DNA of 64,000 nt, taken from Chitinophagaceae bacterium. GTDB lineage: Bacteria > Bacteroidota > Bacteroidia > Chitinophagales > Chitinophagaceae. The position numbers were made by a program, and so were the translations under genes. The stretch covers positions 1 to 64,000 of the forward strand of contig JAACZQ010000002.1 in NCBI GenBank assembly GCA_009996675.1, in the 5' to 3' direction. Each line of letters begins with the position of its first letter. Positions within the stretch are counted from its first letter, which is position 1. A model generated the notes under the pieces. The model searched no databases and was not told where the DNA came from. It was given only the letters and a program-made list of their open reading frames with translations. Shown here piece by piece: positions 25,787 to 35,551 of this stretch.

Positions 25787-27184
25787 TTATTTTTTTTCTC
25801 GGATTGAAAATAAGGCAATCAGTAAACCAACCAGGGCAACGATAGCAGCGCCTAAAAAAGCAGCGTTGAAGCCACTATTCAGCGCTTGAGATGCATCCAT
25901 GCCAAGCTCAATATTGTTTTGTGTTGTATGAGTTGCAAAAACTGAAATCAGGGCAAGACCGATAGCTGAACCAATTTGGTAACTTGTGTTTACAATTCCA
26001 GAGGCTAATCCGGTTTCTTCGGGTCTTGCTCCAGACATGGCTGCCATGGTGCCGGGGATATAAGCCAATGACATACCTATGGCTCCCAATAAAGAAGCCG
26101 GCAGTACTTGTACCAGATATTGTCCTTTTGCAGGTGCCATACTGAACAAGAATAGGGAAATACTTAAGGAAAGAAGTCCTGTTATCAGGTTTGCTTTGAA
26201 TCCAAATCTGGCAACTAGTTTTCCGGTAATCCCTACCATTACGATCATAATCGTGATGGTCATTGGTAGTAATGCCAAACCACTGTAAAAGGCATTTAGT
26301 TTAAGAATTTGTTGCAGATACAGGTTGAGGAAAAACCAGAGTGGTATCCATGCTGCTGCCATTAAAGCCATTACCATATTGCCTGCAGATAGGTTAGGAG
26401 CTTTGAAAATGCTGAGCGGTAGCAACGGATATTTCTTTTTCTTTTGACTGATGAGAAATAGTGCAAAAATAAGGATAGCGGTACCCACCAAACCTATTGT
26501 TTGTGTTGAAGCCCATCCGGCTGTTTCAGCTGATACGATGGCAAAGACCAGTAGTACCAATGCTGCGGTACCCATAATAGCGCCGCTCCAATCTACCACG
26601 CCGTCCGTTTTGCTGCCTCTTTGCAGATATTTTTTGCTCAATACTATTACCACAAAACCAATGGGGATATTGATGTAAAAGACCCACGACCAGTTCAGCC
26701 ATTCGGTTATAATACCGCCGAGAAATACACCAGCAGAACCACCTGCAGCAGCGGAAGCTCCCCAAAATCCAAAGGCTTTCCCCAGTTCTTTGGGATCTGA
26801 AAATGTCGTCATCAGCAAAGTCATTGATGCCGGGGCAATGAGTGCTGATCCCATGCCTTGTAAGGCACGGCCCGTGTTTAATACAGTTGGGGACCAGGCA
26901 AGACCAGCCAGCAGTGAGGCGACAGTAAGAATACCGAAGCCGGCGGTAAATATTTTCCGAGCACCGAACAGGTCTGACAAACGACCACCCAATAATAAGA
27001 GGCCTCCAAAAAATATAACGTAAGCATTAAATATCCATTGTAAGCCATTTTGGGTATATCCAAGATCTGATTTAATGGCAGGAAGTGCCACGCCAATGAT
27101 GGATGTATCCATGATTACCATGAATTGAGCGGTACAAAGTAAAGCCAATGCCGCCCATCTATTTTGATATGTGTTACTTTTCAT
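25787..27184 (-). CDS. MFS drug transporter, DHA2 (EmrB/QacA) family
   Basis: A 465-residue protein with about 14 membrane segments. DHA2 motifs include MVIMDTSIIGVALPAIKSDL and GGRLSDLFGARK (motif A). It probably exports organic compounds in exchange for protons. Last gene of the efflux operon, 38 nt after the TolC-like gene, so it likely widens the substrate range. Confidence 0.9.
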   Translation of the reverse strand: MKSNTYQNRWAALALLCTAQFMVIMDTSIIGVALPAIKSDLGYTQNGLQWIFNAYVIFFGGLLLLGGRLSDLFGARKIFTAGFGILTVASLLAGLAWSPTVLNTGRALQGMGSALIAPASMTLLMTTFSDPKELGKAFGFWGASAAAGGSAGVFLGGIITEWLNWSWVFYINIPIGFVVIVLSKKYLQRGSKTDGVVDWSGAIMGTAALVLLVFAIVSAETAGWASTQTIGLVGTAILIFALFLISQKKKKYPLLPLSIFKAPNLSAGNMVMALMAAAWIPLWFFLNLYLQQILKLNAFYSGLALLPMTITIMIVMVGITGKLVARFGFKANLITGLLSLSISLFLFSMAPAKGQYLVQVLPASLLGAIGMSLAYIPGTMAAMSGARPEETGLASGIVNTSYQIGSAIGLALISVFATHTTQNNIELGMDASQALNSGFNAAFLGAAIVALVGLLIALFSIREKK

Positions 27185-27222
27185 TGCAGTATTTATTTTA
27201 TTGTTTTGAATAGGATGATGAA

Positions 27223-28560
27223 TTAATCATTGGAGAATACCAATTGCCCCATGGCTTTTAATAATTCGAGATTGGTGAGCTGGTAGCTGTATGTGGCCAG
27301 TATCAGATCCATCTTTGCTCTGGTGAGTGCCAGTTCAGCATCCGAAAGTTCCAGCCGGCTACTCAAGCCTTGTCTATATCTGTCTTGCGTGATATTATAA
27401 CTGGTTTGTGCAACGGTTACATTTTCTTGTTGTATCATTTCTTTTTGGTGATCAAGCAGTAACTGTTTTTTTAGCATGCTAATTTCACGTGCTACGGTCT
27501 GATTGAGTTCCAGCATGGTTATTTGTTGTTGTTCCAGCTCCGTCTGGGCCTGTTTTAATTTGATACGTTTTTGATTCCCGTTGTAGATTGGTATGCTGAG
27601 GGTAATGCCGGCATATGAAGTCCTTGGAAAGCGGAACTGCTCCAGTCGGAAATCATCTGATTGCTGCTGTACCTGTAAGCTGGCAATTGCCCATATTTGC
27701 GGCTTATTATAGTTTTTCACTTTTGCTATATGCTCCTTAGCCAGTTCCATTTTCATACCTTGCTGCCGGATATCAAAACGTGTTGATAAGAGATCGTTCT
27801 TGTTACCGCTGGTATCAGGAAGGATCATGTCTGGTATTATACTGTCTGTTAATATCAGGGTGGTTGTGGTATTGAATCCCAGTAATTGTACAAGCTGTGC
27901 TGTCAAATCCTGTATTGTATTTTGCATACCCGCCAATGAAAGTTTCAGATTCTGGACAGACAGGTAGGTATGTAGCGTATCTGTTTTTAAACTCCTGCCT
28001 TGCACGAACAACAACCGGGCATCGGACATGGCCTGCTGATTTCGTACTAGACTTTGATCCAGCACTTTCTGTTGTGCCTGATACATTAGAATAGTGATAT
28101 ATATCTTAGCAATTTCTATCGCAACTCTTTCTTCCGTTTTTTTCCATTCCAGGCTTTGGATTTTTCCTTCAATGGTAGCCAGTCTGATATTACTCTTTGC
28201 GTCTGGGGCATTAATAGGATATTGTGCCTGGATAGTTGAGGTAAAGGCAAAACGACCACCATAAGTCATATCCGATACTTTCGGATTAGCACTTTGATCG
28301 CGCATATACAGTACCGGTCTTTCTCCGAATACTGTATACCCGGATTGAAGATTCACCTGAGGTAGCAACGCTGTTTTTGCTGATGCAATAATCGATTCAG
28401 TTTTATGCCACTCTAATAACTGTATTTGGTTTTGCCGGTTATTTTTGGCTGCTTCCTGTAAGGCTTCGGCCAGGCTCAATTTTTTTATCTGAGCTGATAC
28501 CGCGGTGGTCAGTAACGCAAGAGCTGAAAACAGGAATATGTATTTTAATTTGTATTTCAT
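27223..28560 (-). CDS. TolC-family outer-membrane efflux protein
   Basis: A 445-residue protein with signal peptide (FSALALLTTAVSAQ) and the two-fold repeat of TolC-type channels: KLSLAEALQEAAKNNRQNQ near the N-terminus and a second long helical segment with RQQGMKMELAKEHIAKV. It forms the outer-membrane exit duct for the RND pump encoded immediately upstream. Confidence 0.92.
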   Translation of the reverse strand: MKYKLKYIFLFSALALLTTAVSAQIKKLSLAEALQEAAKNNRQNQIQLLEWHKTESIIASAKTALLPQVNLQSGYTVFGERPVLYMRDQSANPKVSDMTYGGRFAFTSTIQAQYPINAPDAKSNIRLATIEGKIQSLEWKKTEERVAIEIAKIYITILMYQAQQKVLDQSLVRNQQAMSDARLLFVQGRSLKTDTLHTYLSVQNLKLSLAGMQNTIQDLTAQLVQLLGFNTTTTLILTDSIIPDMILPDTSGNKNDLLSTRFDIRQQGMKMELAKEHIAKVKNYNKPQIWAIASLQVQQQSDDFRLEQFRFPRTSYAGITLSIPIYNGNQKRIKLKQAQTELEQQQITMLELNQTVAREISMLKKQLLLDHQKEMIQQENVTVAQTSYNITQDRYRQGLSSRLELSDAELALTRAKMDLILATYSYQLTNLELLKAMGQLVFSND

Positions 28561-28590
28561 AAATTCTGATTGAAATAGATAAAAGCAGGA

Positions 28591-31500
28591 TTAGAAGTTG
28601 GAGCTTATTTCCGTTACAGGTTCTTTATGCTTGCTGGAAGACAGGTAGGAGTAAACTGCAGGTATAATGAAAAGTGTAAGGATACCAGCGAATACCAGCC
28701 CTCCTGCTATAACAATCCCAAGCGATTGTCTGCTGTTATTAGTCAATGCTATGGGGATAGCACCGAATATCATGGCAAGGGATGTCATGAGAATGGGACG
28801 AAAGCGTTGGACAGCTGCTTGTGATGCTGCTTCAAAAGTTGACAATCCGCTTGCTTTGAGGTGGTTGGCAAATTCAACGATCAGAATTCCGTTTTTGGTA
28901 ATTAAACCTACAAGCGTAATAATGCCAATCTGACTGAATACATTTAGGCTTTGTCCCAGCCAGTGCAGACTGAGAATGGCACCAGTTACCGCCATCGGAA
29001 CTGTGAGCATGATGATGAGTGGGTCCCGCAGACTCTCGAATTGTGCTGCCAGGATCATATAAATCAGCAGTAGTGCCAGTATAAGCGTGAAATTAATATT
29101 ACCCTGACTTTCTGTAAAATCACGGGATTGTCCGGCTGTGGTTGATTTAAAGTTCTCACCTAAAACTTGCTTTTTAATCTGTTCCATTTCCTGGATGCCT
29201 TCTGCCAAACTTATACCGGGTGCCAGTCCAGCTGATACAGTTGCAGATGTGTATTGGTCGTATCGGTAAATCGCCGCCGGACTAATACCTTCTTGGACAC
29301 TCACAAGGTTATCGAGGGAAATCATGGCGCCAGATGCTGCACGAACATAAATTGACTTTAAATCACTGATATCATTCCTGTTGAACCGTTCAACCTGTCC
29401 GATTACTTCATACTGGCGGTCGTTTTGCAGGTAATATCCATAGCGCTGTCCTGAATAGGAGAGTTGTAGCGCTCTGGCTACTTCTTGGATTGAAACACCC
29501 ATGAGTGCTGCTTTATCCCTATTAATATTGATTTTTAATTCCGGTTTATTGATTTTCAGATCTGCATCGACAAATAACAATTTCCTGCTTTGTCTGGCTG
29601 CAGCTAAAAATTTTGGTAATACGTTTGATAGGCTGTCCAGGTCCGGTGTTTGTAATACATACTGAACAGGCATTCCGCCACCGTATCGGGTTCCAATGGT
29701 TGGTGGCAGGTAAGGGAATAATAATATATTCCTGAATTTACCTGAAGCCATTCCATATTGATTGTACAATTGCTGAATACTGGTTTTCCGGTGGTTAGGG
29801 TCCTTGAGATAAATAGATTGTATAGCGAAACTGGTAGGTGCAGGAGCGGGGATAAAGGAGACTGCCACCATTGAATAGGTTTGGTATAGCCCATCGGTAG
29901 AATCATTAACATAATTCCCTACAGCTTCCATGTTTTCCTTCATTTTATCAAATGAAATGCCTTCAGGTGCAATTGCAATCAGGCTCATATTGCTTCTGTC
30001 CTCGATCGGAGCCAGTTCTGCCGGTAATTTTTTGCCTATATAATAGATGGATGATAACGATAATGCCAGGAAAACCCATGCGAGCCATCTTTTTTTCATA
30101 AAAGCCTTCAGCCATTTGGCATATCCTTTGTTTAATTGAACAAAAAAAGGTTCTGTTATTTTGTATAACCAGTTCTTATTTTCCTTTTTCCTTAGCAAAT
30201 AAGCACTTAACATTGGGGAAAGTGTTAGTGCTACAAAGGCTGATACCAGCACGGATCCGGAAACTACAATTGCAAATTCGCTGAACAGTTGACCACTAAT
30301 ACCACCCATAAATATAATTGGCATGAATACTGCCGCCAATGTGATGGTTGTTGAAATCACTGCGAAATAAATTTCCTTACTACCCGCAAATGCTGCCTGG
30401 ATTGGCGGCATTCCTTCTTCTACTTTTTTATAAATATTTTCCAATACTACAATTGCATCATCTACCACAAGTCCAATAGCCAATACTAGGCCCAAAAGGG
30501 TAAGTACATTAATAGAGAATCCAGCTATATACATAATAAAGAAAGCCGACATGATGGATACAGGGATTGCTATTACGGGGATAATAGTTGATCTCCAGTC
30601 GCGTAAAAAAAGAAATATAATAACGACTACTAACCCAAATGCTATAAAGATTGTTTCTTCAACTTCCTTTATGGATTCTCTTACGGGTTTTGTAAAATCG
30701 AAACCTACAATAAGCTGGTAATCAGACGGGATTTCTTTTTTGAGCTGATTTAGTCTTTTGTAAAATTCATCAACAACCTCAATAGCGTTGGCATTTCGTT
30801 GTATCTGTATGGCTACCCCAACACCGATCACATTTTTTTTACCGGTTCCATTGATAATAGCTGTTCGTTCATTTACTTCACCCAGGGCTGCATAGCCAAT
30901 ATCTTTTAAACGTATGATTGATGTTCCCTGTTGCTTAATAATCATTTCATTAAAAGAACTTTCTGTAGAGAGTCTGCCAATTGTGCGAACGGTTAATTCA
31001 TTGCTTTTTCCTTCTATCCGGCCTGAAGGCAGATCTACATTCTCCCGATTGAGAGCCAGTCGTATGTCTTCCGGTGTTAGTTGGTAAGCAGCCAGTTTTA
31101 TGGGATCAAAACGTAACCGCATGGCATATTTATGCTCGCCTACAATGGCTACCCGCTGAACGCCTGGTATTGACTGCATCCTGTCTTTAATGATGGTTGA
31201 AGCTAAGTGGCTTACTTCTTTTATATCCTTTGTGTTACTTTCAACTTCCAGAAATGCCACCAAATTATCCGGGGAACTTGCTTTTTCAACAATTGGCGGG
31301 TCTACATCTGCGGGTAAATGACTTTTAGCTTTTGTTACTTTGTCACGTACATCATTCAATGCATCTTCCAGATTGATGTTTCGGTTGAATTCTACGGAGA
31401 TGATACTTACCTGTTCCCTGGATTCCGATGAAATTGTTCTGATTGCAGTTGCTTCTGCAATGGATTCTTCCAATGGCTTTGTTATTTTGGAAGCAATTAC

Positions 31501-31671
31501 ATCGGGACTGGCGCCTGGGTAAAAAGTAACTACTGAAATTACTGGAGGCTCTGTGAGCGGAAATTCTCGTACGCCAAGGTATCGCCATCCGACAATACCA
31601 GCAATAACAATTAGCGCTGAAAAGACAGCTGCTAATACCGGTTTTTTTATACTTATAGAGGGTAAACTCAT
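28591..31671 (-). CDS. RND efflux permease, HAE1/AcrB type
   Basis: A 1026-residue pump with the RND layout: TM1, a large periplasmic loop, TM2-6, a second loop, TM8-12. The TM4 proton-relay aspartates are in LAIGLVVDDAIVVLENIYKK. The first loop has porter features such as FYPGASPDVI. It drives export from periplasm and membrane using the proton motive force. Located 22 nt after the adaptor gene, as is usual. Confidence 0.95.
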   Translation of the reverse strand: MSLPSISIKKPVLAAVFSALIVIAGIVGWRYLGVREFPLTEPPVISVVTFYPGASPDVIASKITKPLEESIAEATAIRTISSESREQVSIISVEFNRNINLEDALNDVRDKVTKAKSHLPADVDPPIVEKASSPDNLVAFLEVESNTKDIKEVSHLASTIIKDRMQSIPGVQRVAIVGEHKYAMRLRFDPIKLAAYQLTPEDIRLALNRENVDLPSGRIEGKSNELTVRTIGRLSTESSFNEMIIKQQGTSIIRLKDIGYAALGEVNERTAIINGTGKKNVIGVGVAIQIQRNANAIEVVDEFYKRLNQLKKEIPSDYQLIVGFDFTKPVRESIKEVEETIFIAFGLVVVIIFLFLRDWRSTIIPVIAIPVSIMSAFFIMYIAGFSINVLTLLGLVLAIGLVVDDAIVVLENIYKKVEEGMPPIQAAFAGSKEIYFAVISTTITLAAVFMPIIFMGGISGQLFSEFAIVVSGSVLVSAFVALTLSPMLSAYLLRKKENKNWLYKITEPFFVQLNKGYAKWLKAFMKKRWLAWVFLALSLSSIYYIGKKLPAELAPIEDRSNMSLIAIAPEGISFDKMKENMEAVGNYVNDSTDGLYQTYSMVAVSFIPAPAPTSFAIQSIYLKDPNHRKTSIQQLYNQYGMASGKFRNILLFPYLPPTIGTRYGGGMPVQYVLQTPDLDSLSNVLPKFLAAARQSRKLLFVDADLKINKPELKININRDKAALMGVSIQEVARALQLSYSGQRYGYYLQNDRQYEVIGQVERFNRNDISDLKSIYVRAASGAMISLDNLVSVQEGISPAAIYRYDQYTSATVSAGLAPGISLAEGIQEMEQIKKQVLGENFKSTTAGQSRDFTESQGNINFTLILALLLIYMILAAQFESLRDPLIIMLTVPMAVTGAILSLHWLGQSLNVFSQIGIITLVGLITKNGILIVEFANHLKASGLSTFEAASQAAVQRFRPILMTSLAMIFGAIPIALTNNSRQSLGIVIAGGLVFAGILTLFIIPAVYSYLSSSKHKEPVTEISSNF

Positions 31672-31692
31672 AGATTAGATTTGAATCATGGA

Positions 31693-32748
31693 TTAAGGCT
31701 TGATTACTTGTACGGGGGTTCCGTCAGTTGCTCGTAGCAGGTTTGAAATCATCACTGTGTCACCCTGCTTAATGCCATTCGTGATAAATGCTTCTTTATC
31801 AGTTCGAGTTAAGATGGTAACTGGTGTTAATCTGGCCGTATTCTTTTTGACTAAGAAAACCTGGTAGCTTCCATTGCCCGGGATAAGTGCTTCTGTTGGG
31901 ATTAAAATTCCTTTGGAATTGTTATTAGCCGGGTGGAAATATACTTTTACAGACATGCCAGGTTTCAATAGACCGGACTTGTTATTATAAACTGCCTGGA
32001 CAGTAAGGTTTCGGTTGCTGGCTTCTATTGAGGGCTCAATAGTAGCAACTGCAGCTGTATACATTACATTGTTCAATTCGGTTGTAAACTTTATCTGATC
32101 TCCATTTTTTAATGTTTGTGACAGTTTTTCGGGTAGAGTAAACTGTATTTTTAATAAGGACTGATTCTGTAAACTGGTCATTATCATGCCTGGTGATACA
32201 TATGAACCGGCAAAAACTTTTGTAATGCCAATGTGTCCTGTAAATGGAGCGCGGATAGCGGTTTTGGATAATTCGATTTTTAATAAATCATAACCGGCCT
32301 GAAGGGACTGTAATTTTGATGATGCAATATCGTATTCTTCCTGACGGACTGATTCGGCTTGTAAGAGTTGCTTAAGCCGTGCTTCAATCAGTGATGCCAG
32401 ATTTAATTCGGATTGTAATTGTCTGATCCTGGCTAGTATATCCGCATCGTCCAGTTTATATAATATCTGACCTTTGCCTACCAGACTGCCTTCCTTAAAT
32501 AATACAGCATTGATTTTTTTAGATACCTCACTGACAATATCTACTGCTGAAAACGGAAGGAGAGATCCGGTAACCGTTTCTGTTTGCAGCTGTGATGTTT
32601 CCTGTGCAAGGATGATGTCCACTGGTAAAGCGGGTTGGGTAGTAGCAGCGGCAGGTGATTCATCAGCTGATTTTTTTGAGGTGCAGCTGTCCATAACCAG
32701 TAAGACTATTAGTGCTGTCAGGCCAGCAGATACATTGGATAATCGCAT
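31693..32748 (-). CDS. RND periplasmic adaptor (membrane fusion) lipoprotein
   Basis: A 351-residue protein. The lipobox is LLVMDSC (cysteine at about 22). The lipoyl/barrel-sandwich half-motifs and the alpha-hairpin follow, then the beta-barrel domain (IRAPFTGHIGITKVFAGSYV is the signature segment). First gene of the efflux operon. A -7 box TAGTTTTG lies at 32787-32780 with no -33 TTG, hinting at activation by the adjacent AraC-type protein. Confidence 0.93.
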   Translation of the reverse strand: MRLSNVSAGLTALIVLLVMDSCTSKKSADESPAAATTQPALPVDIILAQETSQLQTETVTGSLLPFSAVDIVSEVSKKINAVLFKEGSLVGKGQILYKLDDADILARIRQLQSELNLASLIEARLKQLLQAESVRQEEYDIASSKLQSLQAGYDLLKIELSKTAIRAPFTGHIGITKVFAGSYVSPGMIMTSLQNQSLLKIQFTLPEKLSQTLKNGDQIKFTTELNNVMYTAAVATIEPSIEASNRNLTVQAVYNNKSGLLKPGMSVKVYFHPANNNSKGILIPTEALIPGNGSYQVFLVKKNTARLTPVTILTRTDKEAFITNGIKQGDTVMISNLLRATDGTPVQVIKP

Positions 32749-32779
32749 AAGGTTTTCTTTTATTCTTGATATGAATAGG

Positions 32780-32799
32780 CAAAACTACCTTCAGCTGAA
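32780..32799 (-). promoter_or_regulatory. Efflux-operon promoter region
   Basis: TAGTTTTG on the minus strand (32787-32780) is a full TAnnTTTG match. Adjacent to it is the 10-bp palindrome TTCAGCTGAA (32790-32799), a possible regulator site. There is no TTG at the proper distance. Confidence 0.45.
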
Positions 32800-32930
32800 A
32801 ACCTGCTGTTTGCACTTATGGGCTTTTGATTTATATAGTTTTCATGACGAAAAGCTACATAAACGATGAAAGAAGGGTAAACTACTTTAGAATAGTAGGC
32901 GCACGAGATTTATAAACAGCGCTATAATTA

Positions 32931-33485
32931 TTATCTCTGGGTAACCTTTATTTGTTGCTTGAATATGGATGGGGAAATACCTACTAGCTGCTTGAATTGT
33001 TTTGATAAATGGGCAACACTGCTATATCCGAAACGGACAGATAGTTCCAATAGTGTAAGATCTGTTTCCCGCAGGAAGTATTTGACTTGGGAAGTTTTAT
33101 ACTGTATGATATATTGTTCTAAAGAAATTGCTTCTTCTTGTGCAAACAGAGCGCTAAGGCTTCTGTAATCTTTTCTGAGTTTTTGGGCTGCATAAGTAGA
33201 AAACCGGAATCCAGTTGGGAAGTCGAAATTCCCATCAAATACTTTATATATCAGTGCTTTCAGATCCTGGATTAATGTTTTATTTTTTTGTTGTAAAACA
33301 CGAAAACCCAATGGGACTAAAATCTGATCTAAAAAGATTAGGTCTGGTGTTTGGGCGGAAAATACCAGTTCTCCAAGCGATACGGTATCGTACGGTATTC
33401 CGGTAAGGTCTAGTTGCATACTGACTACCCTGATGCAACGTTGGCAAACCATCCCTTTTACATACACCTTATGTTCTTGCCCCAT
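32931..33485 (-). CDS. AraC-family regulator with N-terminal HMA-like domain
   Basis: A 184-residue protein. Residues 1 to about 65 resemble a heavy-metal-associated fold with YVKGMVCQRCIRVV (M-x-C-x-x-C). Residues about 100-180 are an AraC helix-turn-helix pair: LTLLELSVRFGYSSVAHLSKQF. It lies 182 nt upstream of the efflux operon on the same strand and is the likely regulator of it. Metal sensing is inferred from the CxxC and known of this fold family; the true inducer is unknown. Confidence 0.85.
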   Translation of the reverse strand: MGQEHKVYVKGMVCQRCIRVVSMQLDLTGIPYDTVSLGELVFSAQTPDLIFLDQILVPLGFRVLQQKNKTLIQDLKALIYKVFDGNFDFPTGFRFSTYAAQKLRKDYRSLSALFAQEEAISLEQYIIQYKTSQVKYFLRETDLTLLELSVRFGYSSVAHLSKQFKQLVGISPSIFKQQIKVTQR

Positions 33486-33641
33486 AAGTCTATCGTTGAT
33501 TGGACAAAACTGGGTTTATTTGTCTGGAAAGCTGTTATATAATCTAAAGGCTACTTTATAAAATTTGCAGTTGGGGGGATTCCGGTGTTGTGTGAACGGG
33601 AAAGGGGGAACCGAATTGACTTTTGGCAATAATTTATAATA

Positions 33642-33671
33642 AAAAAACTCCATCTTTTGATGGAGTTTTTT
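33642..33671. terminator. Terminator of the displaced tRNA-Arg
   Basis: A perfect 13-bp stem (AAAAAACTCCATC and its complement) with a TTTT loop, right next to the tRNA 3' fragment. It is the native chromosomal terminator for the minus-strand tRNA. Confidence 0.85.
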
Positions 33672-33672
33672 G

Positions 33673-33719
33673 TGACCGCGTCAGGATTCAAACCTGAAAC
33701 CTTCTGATCCGTAGTCAGA
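33673..33719 (-). other. Prophage attachment site: 3' half of tRNA-Arg (ACG)
   Basis: On the minus strand this is a tRNA 3' half: anticodon stem TCTGA, loop CTACGGA (anticodon ACG), stem TCAGA, T-arm TCAGG-TTTGAAT-CCTGA and acceptor CGCGGTC with discriminator A. Upstream of TCTGA the sequence no longer resembles a D-arm. Prophage genes begin just beyond, so this is attL with the displaced bacterial tRNA end. The full tRNA should be restored at the other end of the prophage, outside the window. Confidence 0.8.
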
Positions 33720-33820
33720 ATCGATTTTTTACGATTTTCACACCCCTCTCATATTGAACTGCGTTATGTATATAATATAATTTTTATTTAAGTTAATTTG
33801 TTAGTGGCATTGTTAGCGAT

Positions 33821-34213
33821 TCATTTAGCTTGATTAGCTGTGAGTTGCTGCATTTCAGCTAATAAGTCCATCACCTTTTTTGACATCGATTCCTGATATT
33901 TTCTATTGTTTTCCAGAATATCTTGTATTGCCGATCTAAGCCTATTCAGTTCCTTATCTCTATCTGGTAGATTGGTGATCTTACCTGATTTATCTGTTTT
34001 CAATTTAACGCTGATCAGCGTTTCAGGAGTAACGCCGGCAATTTTCGCCAATTCTAACAATATACCTGGCTTGGGTCTGAATTGCCCCGATTCATAGGTT
34101 ACAATATTCTGTTGGCTAGCACCTACACGTTTTCCAAATTCTCCCTGGGTTTCTTTGCTCAGATTGCGAAGTAATTTGACATTATGAGCTATGATAACAT
34201 TTTCTGGTTTCAT
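33821..34213 (-). CDS. Prophage XRE regulator
   Basis: A 130-residue protein with a Cro/C1 helix-turn-helix at residues about 10-65 (SKETQGEFGKRVGASQQNIVTYESG) and a C-terminal helical tail. It is the last gene of the leftward immunity cluster and overlaps the SHOCT gene by 4 nt. Confidence 0.8.
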   Translation of the reverse strand: MKPENVIIAHNVKLLRNLSKETQGEFGKRVGASQQNIVTYESGQFRPKPGILLELAKIAGVTPETLISVKLKTDKSGKITNLPDRDKELNRLRSAIQDILENNRKYQESMSKKVMDLLAEMQQLTANQAK

Positions 34214-34785
34214 TGGCCAATTAGTTTCTTTTTTTGAGCTTCATATTCTTCTTTGGTGATAGCTCCGGCATCCAGAAGATCCTTCCATTTTTTAAGTTCA
34301 TCAGCTATTGAAGCAGCCGGGCCACTTGTTTTTTTGTAAAAAGATGAATACATAGCTGGGGGAGTAAGTTCACCTGAGCCTATTGCATTATCGATTTCTA
34401 TCCAATAGTTCGAAATATCACCTACGCCAACTTTTGCTATAATGGTAAAACCACTTCTTTTTGTTCCGTAGGTGATAAACTCTTTGACAATTGCATTCCG
34501 CGCTGCATTACTGGCCAGGTAATTCTTACCGCTATTATCGGCGGAGGCTGTCGCGAAGAAATTTAAAGGACTTTGGTATATGTATGCATATCGTTTGTCG
34601 GGCATGGTCCCGGGTCCCAGACGCAATGTGTCCCCTTCTTTAATTGTCCAGCCAGAAGAAAGGGTGTATCCGTCATTCAACATCTTCTTGATATCAGATG
34701 CAGACATGCCTGGTTTTACCTCATCAGGTGTTTGAGAAAACCCCAAAATGGGTGTGCAAATAATGATTGCAATTAGTTTTTTCAT
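34210..34785 (-). CDS. Exported SHOCT-domain protein
   Basis: A 191-residue protein with a signal peptide (MKKLIAIIICTPILGFSQ) and a C-terminal SHOCT motif: LKKWKDLLDAGAITKEEYEAQ. SHOCT domains are short oligomerisation modules. Presence in a lysogeny cluster suggests a lysogenic-conversion role, such as an envelope effect or exclusion, but this is speculation. Confidence 0.7.
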   Translation of the reverse strand: MKKLIAIIICTPILGFSQTPDEVKPGMSASDIKKMLNDGYTLSSGWTIKEGDTLRLGPGTMPDKRYAYIYQSPLNFFATASADNSGKNYLASNAARNAIVKEFITYGTKRSGFTIIAKVGVGDISNYWIEIDNAIGSGELTPPAMYSSFYKKTSGPAASIADELKKWKDLLDAGAITKEEYEAQKKKLIGQ

Positions 34786-34786
34786 A

Positions 34787-35449
34787 CTATGTTCTTTTAT
34801 TCATCCATCCATGAATCAACCAGATGGATTTAATTTTAGATTTCGGCAATAGAAAGTCATCAAATGCTTGATTTTCACTTTTTAGTAGGAAATGTGTGTC
34901 TTCCTTTCCATTAGCCTTTCTGATGAACTTTAAATATCTACGCTTATCAATGCAAATTATCCCGTAAATCTGCCCATATTCTAGGTGGCTTTCCCAATCG
35001 TTTACTCTAGTGCCGAATAATATATCGCCGCTTTTAATCAATTTCTCCATACTCTCTCCGTAGGTCCGAAATGCTGTACAACCGGAAAATTCTGGAATAT
35101 CCATTGTGTAAGCTGCTTGGATAGTCGAATTGCCGTTGTAGAATTCGATATCACCAGCTGCAAAATCTATGTCATAAAACGGAATTGCCTTCCCCTGCTC
35201 TATTTTTTTGGGAAACCTTCCAATTGGAGCAATTGCTATCCCTTTTCCGATTCCAGAACCAGGTATAAAATGTGATAAGGGCACTTGGTATAGGTCTGCT
35301 ATTTTTTGTAACAATTCAATATCGACGTCTACCCGGCCCGTTTCATAAGTAGCATACGTGCTCCGCTTTATTCCGAGGGCGGAAGCAACATATTCTTGAG
35401 TCTTTCCCGTAGACACCCTGAGTTCCTTAATCTGCTCATTTATAGCCAT
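34787..35449 (-). CDS. Prophage CI-like repressor, XRE plus S24 peptidase
   Basis: A 220-residue protein. Helix-turn-helix at residues about 5-60 (EQIKELRVSTGKTQEYVASA), then a LexA/CI-like S24 domain with the catalytic Ser in TYGESMEKLIKSGD and a Lys in RRYLKFIRK. This predicts SOS-induced autocleavage and prophage induction. The ATG at 35449 is preferred; an upstream in-frame extension to 35545 would run through the operator region. Confidence 0.88.
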   Translation of the reverse strand: MAINEQIKELRVSTGKTQEYVASALGIKRSTYATYETGRVDVDIELLQKIADLYQVPLSHFIPGSGIGKGIAIAPIGRFPKKIEQGKAIPFYDIDFAAGDIEFYNGNSTIQAAYTMDIPEFSGCTAFRTYGESMEKLIKSGDILFGTRVNDWESHLEYGQIYGIICIDKRRYLKFIRKANGKEDTHFLLKSENQAFDDFLLPKSKIKSIWLIHGWMNKRT

Positions 35450-35474
35450 GTTGATAAGTATGTTGATAACTTTA

Positions 35475-35527
35475 GTAACAATAATTGTTACATAATTTGG
35501 AATTGTTACAAAATGTAACTTTCTTTG
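35475..35527. promoter_or_regulatory. Lysogeny switch region with GTAAC operators
   Basis: A perfect 17-bp palindrome GTAACAATAATTGTTAC lies at 35475-35491, and GTTAC-N5-GTAAC at 35505-35519. A rightward promoter has TTG at 35497-35499 and TTTCTTTG at 35520-35527 (20-nt spacer), so the second palindrome lies in its spacer. These are the likely repressor and Cro operators between the divergent lysogenic and lytic transcripts. Confidence 0.7.
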
Positions 35528-35551
35528 TTTCAACAAAAGTAACAACTAAAA

